Of a stretch of DNA of 11,020 bases, positions 7,187 to 11,020 are shown in pieces. The first letter of the stretch is position 1, and each line of letters starts with the position of its first letter. Under the pieces are notes generated by a model. That model was given only the letters and a program-made list of their open reading frames with translations. It was not told where the DNA came from and made no database searches. The DNA is from Chitinophagaceae bacterium (GTDB lineage Bacteria > Bacteroidota > Bacteroidia > Chitinophagales > Chitinophagaceae): NCBI GenBank assembly GCA_003136915.1, contig PLEB01000164.1, positions 17,789 to 28,808 of the forward strand, in the 5' to 3' direction. The translations under genes and the position numbers were made by a program.

Positions 7187-9097
7187 ATGAAAAAATTGGA
7201 TGTGCGGAATTATTTTTGTTTTTTTCTACTTTTCTTAATTCAACCGGCTGCATGGGCAGCAGATAATTTGCCTGTCCATCTCATCCCGCAACCGGTAAGC
7301 CTGGTTGAGCAGCATGGTCAGTTTCTGTTTGATCATTCAGTGCCACTGATTATTAATACTCCCGGGCAGGAATTAAATGAAACCGCCAACTGGTTTGTGA
7401 ATCAGCTGACCACTACAACAGGAGTCACTATTCAACAAAGGAAATCGGGTAAGAACGGTATTCATTTAAGCCTGATAACATCAGGCGATAAAAATATTAT
7501 TGGAAAGGAAGGTTATATTTTATCGGTTAGCCCCACATCGGTTTCTTTAAAAGCAAACAGCATCGCGGGGATTTTTTACGGTATGCAAACCTTATTGCAA
7601 CTGTTCCCCGCAGACGCAAGAACAATTTTCGCCGGGGAGCAAAAGAGGCTGGGAATTCCCTGTTTGGAAATCACCGATTATCCCCGTTTCGCCTGGCGCG
7701 GGATCATGCTTGACGTGAGCCGTCATTTCTTCACAAAAGATGAAGTGGAAAAATATATTGATGAAATAGTCATGTTTAAATATAATGTATTACACCTGCA
7801 CCTGAGTGACGATCAGGGATGGCGAATAGAGATCAAAAGCCTGCCTCAGCTAACTAAGGAAGGAGCATGGCGTGTAAAACGTACCGGCCAGTGGGGGCAG
7901 TTCCTTCCGGCGCTGGCAAATGAGCCTGCCACGGATGGCGGATTTTATACACAGGACGAAATGCGCGAGATCATCAGGTACGCACAACTGCGGAATGTTA
8001 CCATCCTGCCCGAGATCGATGTGCCTGCTCACAGTCTCGCGTTGATTTCCGCTTATCCCAATCTTTCATGTACTCAACTGCCATATAGCGTGAATGCCGG
8101 ATTTCATGATCCGGTTAGGGACGACAACGCGTTGTGCATTGGCAACGATTCGGTCTTTACCATGCTTGATAAAATATTCACCGAACTCGCTGCGCTATTT
8201 CCCTGTGAGTATATTCACATCGGCGGCGACGAAGCTTACAAAGGTTTTTGGGCCGAATGCCCCAAATGTCAAAAAAGAATGGCCGATGAACACCTGAAAA
8301 ACGTAGATGAACTGCAAAGTTATTTTGTTAAAAGAGTGGAACAAATTCTGAAGAGTAAAGGCAAAAGGCTGATCGGATGGGATGAAATTCTGGAAGGCGG
8401 CCTGGCACCGGAAGCAACGGTGATGAGCTGGAGGGGTATGAAAGGCGGGATTGAAGCTGCAAAAATGAATCATCATGTTGTGATGACTCCGTGGGATTAT
8501 ACTTATCTGGATCTGTATCAGGGAGAGATCGATGGAGAACCGCCGACTTATGGTATGTGCAGGTTAAGTGACTCATATAATTATGATCCGGTGCCGGATA
8601 GTGTAGACGAGCAATATATTTTAGGAGGCCAGGGAAATCTATGGACAGAAAGGGTTCCGAATTTTCGCCAGGTAGAATACATGACCTGGCCCCGGGCGCT
8701 CGCACTTTCCGAAGTTTATTGGAGCCCGAAGGCCAGCAGGAACTGGGATGATTTTATTAAGAGAATGGAAATACAGTTTGTACGGTTTGATGCTGCCGGA
8801 ATCAAATACGCACGGAGTGCCTATAACGTGATCCTCAAACCCGTGCGGACCACCGGGCGGGATTTTACCGTGACGATGTCCACCGAAATAAAAGGACTGG
8901 ACATCTATTATTCATTCGATTATACAAACCCCGATTCATTTTACCCCAGGTACGAGGGTAAACCGATTGTCTTTCCCTTCGGTGCCGATCAATTGAATGT
9001 GATTACCTACCGCGACGGCAAGCCTATTGGCAAGCAAATAAATATTAAAAAAGAAGAACTGGCAAGCCGGCTAAATGAGCGGCGGCATGAATACTAG
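7187..9097 (+). CDS. Secreted GH20 beta-N-acetylhexosaminidase
   Basis: Exo-acting glycosidase of 636 residues that removes terminal beta-linked GlcNAc or GalNAc by substrate-assisted catalysis (established for GH20). A Sec signal peptide spans about 1-24, ending AWA; there is no lipobox cysteine, so it should be periplasmic or secreted. Domains: GH20b alpha/beta domain (about 28-155), TIM barrel (about 160-510), and a chitobiase-type C-terminal domain (about 535-620). Catalytic elements are intact: HLHLSDDQGWR (203-213), LPEIDVPAHS (274-283), HIGGDEA with the D348-E349 pair, SWRG (414-417) and QGNLWTE (482-488). Length and order are normal for Bacteroidota GH20 enzymes. The start ATG is 33 bases after the kelch stop, and TATATTCG in the spacer (7162-7169) is a faint -7-like sequence. 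The TAG stop sits one base from the stop of the opposing gene. Substrates could be chitooligosaccharides, peptidoglycan fragments or N-glycans. Confidence 0.95.
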   Translation: MKKLDVRNYFCFFLLFLIQPAAWAADNLPVHLIPQPVSLVEQHGQFLFDHSVPLIINTPGQELNETANWFVNQLTTTTGVTIQQRKSGKNGIHLSLITSGDKNIIGKEGYILSVSPTSVSLKANSIAGIFYGMQTLLQLFPADARTIFAGEQKRLGIPCLEITDYPRFAWRGIMLDVSRHFFTKDEVEKYIDEIVMFKYNVLHLHLSDDQGWRIEIKSLPQLTKEGAWRVKRTGQWGQFLPALANEPATDGGFYTQDEMREIIRYAQLRNVTILPEIDVPAHSLALISAYPNLSCTQLPYSVNAGFHDPVRDDNALCIGNDSVFTMLDKIFTELAALFPCEYIHIGGDEAYKGFWAECPKCQKRMADEHLKNVDELQSYFVKRVEQILKSKGKRLIGWDEILEGGLAPEATVMSWRGMKGGIEAAKMNHHVVMTPWDYTYLDLYQGEIDGEPPTYGMCRLSDSYNYDPVPDSVDEQYILGGQGNLWTERVPNFRQVEYMTWPRALALSEVYWSPKASRNWDDFIKRMEIQFVRFDAAGIKYARSAYNVILKPVRTTGRDFTVTMSTEIKGLDIYYSFDYTNPDSFYPRYEGKPIVFPFGADQLNVITYRDGKPIGKQINIKKEELASRLNERRHEY

Positions 9098-9098
9098 T

Positions 9099-9776
9099 CT
9101 ATTCTCCGATATAGGGATCCTTGATTTTCTTTATTCTGTATGTAATATCTGAAAATTTTACTTCACACCTCTTACCTGTAGGGGATTGCGCTAAGAAGCC
9201 TACCTGAAAACCTTTATGCGTATCAAACTGCAGATGTCTGATCAGGAACCATTTCATACCATCGGCGGAGTAATAAAGTGTGATTACATTATCAGCCTTC
9301 GCGACCTTATAGAAAACTTTATTTGCTTTCATCTCTACTGAGTTGCAATCGTCTGAAATGTTTTTTGTCACTACACTCACTACTCTTCTTGCACCCGTAT
9401 AATCTTTTTCAAAACAGAACTTGATCCAATTTAAACTGTCCTGCCTGATTACAATTGCTCCCCCATCCCATTTATTGGTGAAAGCATGTTCGATTGAAGC
9501 GGTAAGTACAAAATTGTCATCCGCTTTAAATAGCAGTTTCGGGGCATTATCGGTGTTGTAGGTCACATTCGGGTCCCTGAACATATCCGTTTTCTGTCCG
9601 GCTACAATAACCAGCTCGTTTCCCCTGATAAAAGATTTTTCAGGTGTATTTTCCCAAAATAATTCATGAGGTATTGAGGCAATTCTTAACGCGCCCGTTT
9701 TTTGGGCCTGCGTTTTGAAATTGAAAAGGAATACCGTTAATAATATTACGATATACTTAACCGGTTTTGCTTTCAT
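9099..9776 (-). CDS. Exported DUF1349 (concanavalin-like) protein
   Basis: A 225-residue protein with a Sec signal peptide (about 1-24, ending KTQA). The mature part fits DUF1349, a concanavalin/laminarinase-like beta-sandwich. Family hallmarks are visible in order: TDMFRDP (63-69), DNAPKLLFK (76-84), FVLTASIE (89-96), DGGAIVI (104-110), WIKFCFEKD (117-125) and VVSVVTKNISDD (132-143), the last being the conserved SVVT..SD segment. No catalytic residues are established for the family; members are thought to bind or process carbohydrate, and some carry the uninformative name 'regulation of enolase'. The gene follows the DUF1080 gene by only 7 bases, so it is almost certainly the last gene of the same operon and may be translationally coupled. 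Its stop lies one base from the GH20 stop on the other strand, leaving no terminator between them. Confidence 0.85.
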   Translation of the reverse strand: MKAKPVKYIVILLTVFLFNFKTQAQKTGALRIASIPHELFWENTPEKSFIRGNELVIVAGQKTDMFRDPNVTYNTDNAPKLLFKADDNFVLTASIEHAFTNKWDGGAIVIRQDSLNWIKFCFEKDYTGARRVVSVVTKNISDDCNSVEMKANKVFYKVAKADNVITLYYSADGMKWFLIRHLQFDTHKGFQVGFLAQSPTGKRCEVKFSDITYRIKKIKDPYIGE

Positions 9777-9783
9777 TTGCGCG

Positions 9784-10722
9784 TTATTTCGGAATTGAGA
9801 TTTCTATATTCCGGAAATCAATAGGCCCGTGGTCCCCCTGAAAGTAAATGGGACCCGGGTCAGCTTCTTTACTGTCGATTGCACCGCCTGTTATTCCGGG
9901 AATTTCCTCGTTACAAATAACCATTTTTCCATTTACGACAACTGTTACCATTCTTCCCACCAGGGTTATATCGTATGATTGCCATTCCCCCGCGTCCTTT
10001 GCCATCATTTCGCTCGGAGCAAGAAATCCGTACACAGCGCCAAGCTGATCATTCAGCGGTTCCATTCCTTTGCTATCCTCAATCTGCACTTCGTAGCGTC
10101 CCCTAAGGTAAACACCACTATTGCTGCCCTTCGGATACCTGAATTCAACATGGAGTTTGAAGTCCTTAAAGGTTTGATCGGTTTCAATATTAGAACCGGA
10201 TGCAGGGCTCCGGAGCATTCCGGCATCTGCCACCCACTGATTTTTGCCGATGGCATGCCAGCCTTTAAGGTCATTGCCATTAAAGAGTTTTATGGGATCC
10301 GCCCAAACCGGTTCTGATTCCTCCCTTAGAGAAGGAGCACGGAGACCGACCCAGCGGTATTTCTTTCCACTCGGAACAAGCATGGAACCTGTTAAACTAT
10401 CACCCTGGAGACTGCCCTCTACTAAAAGATCTTTATTTTCCGGCTCCCACTGCGGTGGAATAGCAAAGCTCATCTTACCATCGCTAAAGTTAATCTTCGA
10501 GATGGGGCGGGCGCTTCCTCCGCCTCCGACAAACCGGCCCACAAGCGTATGTAATCCCGAATGGCGCACTTCCAGCCAGGAGGGAAATTGTCTGTCTGAA
10601 CCATAAACAGTAAGATCCCACCGGCCTTCTATTGAAACTGCATCCATCTTTCCCGATGAAGAATCGGTTGTTTTGGTCCATGAAATTCCTGCTAAAAATA
10701 AAATGGTCATTATTTTTTTCAT
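9784..10722 (-). CDS. DUF1080 / 3-keto-disaccharide hydrolase domain protein
   Basis: A two-domain exported-type protein of 312 residues. The C-terminal domain (about 141-312) is DUF1080, now called the 3-keto-disaccharide hydrolase domain. Its hallmarks are LFNGNDLKGW (146-155), FKLHVEFR (188-195), NSGVYLRGRYEVQI (201-214), GEWQSYDI (245-252), VNGKMV (263-268) and GPIYFQGDHGPIDFRNIEI (290-308). Family members act on glycosides oxidised at C3, by hydrolysis or lyase chemistry. The N-terminal domain (about 31-128) is a beta-rich unit with GRWDLTV, PSWLEV, GRFVGGGGSARP and FAIPPQWE that recurs in front of some DUF1080 domains; its role is unknown to me. The leader (1-16) is short and hydrophobic but lacks a lipobox cysteine, so export is probable rather than certain. 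The ATG at 10722 is preferred over an in-frame GTG six bases upstream. It lies between the propeller and DUF1349 genes in one minus-strand operon. Confidence 0.87.
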   Translation of the reverse strand: MKKIMTILFLAGISWTKTTDSSSGKMDAVSIEGRWDLTVYGSDRQFPSWLEVRHSGLHTLVGRFVGGGGSARPISKINFSDGKMSFAIPPQWEPENKDLLVEGSLQGDSLTGSMLVPSGKKYRWVGLRAPSLREESEPVWADPIKLFNGNDLKGWHAIGKNQWVADAGMLRSPASGSNIETDQTFKDFKLHVEFRYPKGSNSGVYLRGRYEVQIEDSKGMEPLNDQLGAVYGFLAPSEMMAKDAGEWQSYDITLVGRMVTVVVNGKMVICNEEIPGITGGAIDSKEADPGPIYFQGDHGPIDFRNIEISIPK

Positions 10723-10784
10723 ATACACAATTGTTTGATCCAGAACCCAATTTACTTAAAAACTACTAACGGCTCATGGAGGTT

Positions 10785-11020
10785 TCAGCGAAGATTTCTT
10801 CCGATGCCAAACTGGTCGCCAGCTTTAACGAGATGCTTCCCTGAAAACACCAGTTCCAGCATTTTTTCACTTTGAACCCTTGCTCCTTTTTCATCAACGA
10901 GCTTCGTTACGATCTTCTTTTCCCCCGCATCTATAATGTCACCTGTGGAAGGCATGGCATATTTTCCATCAATACTGAAAGTTATCCATCCGGGCTGATC
11001 ACTCAGTTTTATGCTTTGAC
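10785..11020 (-). CDS. YncE-like beta-propeller protein, C-terminal end only
   Basis: The last 77 residues of a protein whose 5' part lies beyond the right edge. The segment GWITFSIDGKYAMPSTGDIID (visible residues 10-30) followed by KKIVTKLVDEKG, VQSEKMLEL and the C-terminal AGDQFGIGR resembles the final blade of YncE/lactonase-like six- or seven-bladed propeller proteins of Bacteroidota and Planctomycetota. The assignment is from pattern memory on a short piece, so the family is likely but the role is open. It ends in TGA at 10785-10787. The DUF1080 gene starts 62 bases downstream with no terminator hairpin in the gap, so the two probably share a transcript. Confidence 0.7.
   Translation of the reverse strand, partial: QSIKLSDQPGWITFSIDGKYAMPSTGDIIDAGEKKIVTKLVDEKGARVQSEKMLELVFSGKHLVKAGDQFGIGRNLR

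Noticed and set aside
8328..8705. 125-codon minus-strand frame inside the GH20 gene
   Set aside because: Opposite a catalytic barrel with intact motifs; low-complexity translation without family resemblance.
10244..10606. 120-codon plus-strand frame inside the DUF1080 gene
   Set aside because: Antisense to a gene with strong family motifs in both domains; no recognisable domain of its own.

Overview
The window looks like part of a Bacteroidota chromosome, most likely the Chitinophagaceae/Sphingobacteriaceae side of the phylum. This rests on the gene content: Bacteroidota-type sugar symporter, secreted glycosidases, an exported-type Gfo/Idh dehydrogenase, DUF1080 and DUF1349 proteins, an IPT/kelch lipoprotein. 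It also fits the weak Shine-Dalgarno signals, the AT-rich spacers and the moderate GC. No SusC/SusD pair, tRNA, rRNA, CRISPR array or intact mobile element is visible.

Layout, left to right. (1) Bases 1-663, minus strand: N-terminal 221 residues of an FHS-family (FucP/GluP/NagP-like) sugar symporter, cut by the left edge. (2) 833-1057, minus: the last ~65 residues of a GMC oxidoreductase with no upstream body, a gene remnant. (3) 1124-5352, plus: a secreted GH2 enzyme of the exo-beta-D-glucosaminidase subfamily followed by a Gfo/Idh/MocA oxidoreductase with a Tat-like but imperfect leader. (4) 5363-5386: a strong terminator hairpin shared by the converging genes. (5) 5402-5863, minus: a small exported helical protein of unknown function built from an internal duplication. 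(6) 6071-9097, plus: an IPT/kelch lipoprotein and a secreted GH20 beta-N-acetylhexosaminidase. (7) 9099-11020, minus: a DUF1349 protein, a two-domain protein ending in the DUF1080/3-keto-disaccharide hydrolase domain, and the C-terminus of a probable YncE-like beta-propeller protein cut by the right edge.

Working model (inference): a carbohydrate-catabolism neighbourhood directed at amino-sugar glycans. GH20 would remove terminal GlcNAc, the GH2 enzyme terminal GlcN, and the FHS permease would import the sugar. The Gfo/Idh, DUF1080 and relic GMC genes are families that recur in the oxidative 3-keto-glycoside route of glycan breakdown known from Bacteroidota, so the locus may combine hydrolytic and oxidative steps. 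Nothing in the window is clearly an undescribed system. The most unusual items are the GMC relic, the duplicated helical protein, the lost twin arginine in the Gfo/Idh leader and a probable in-frame deletion in the kelch propeller.
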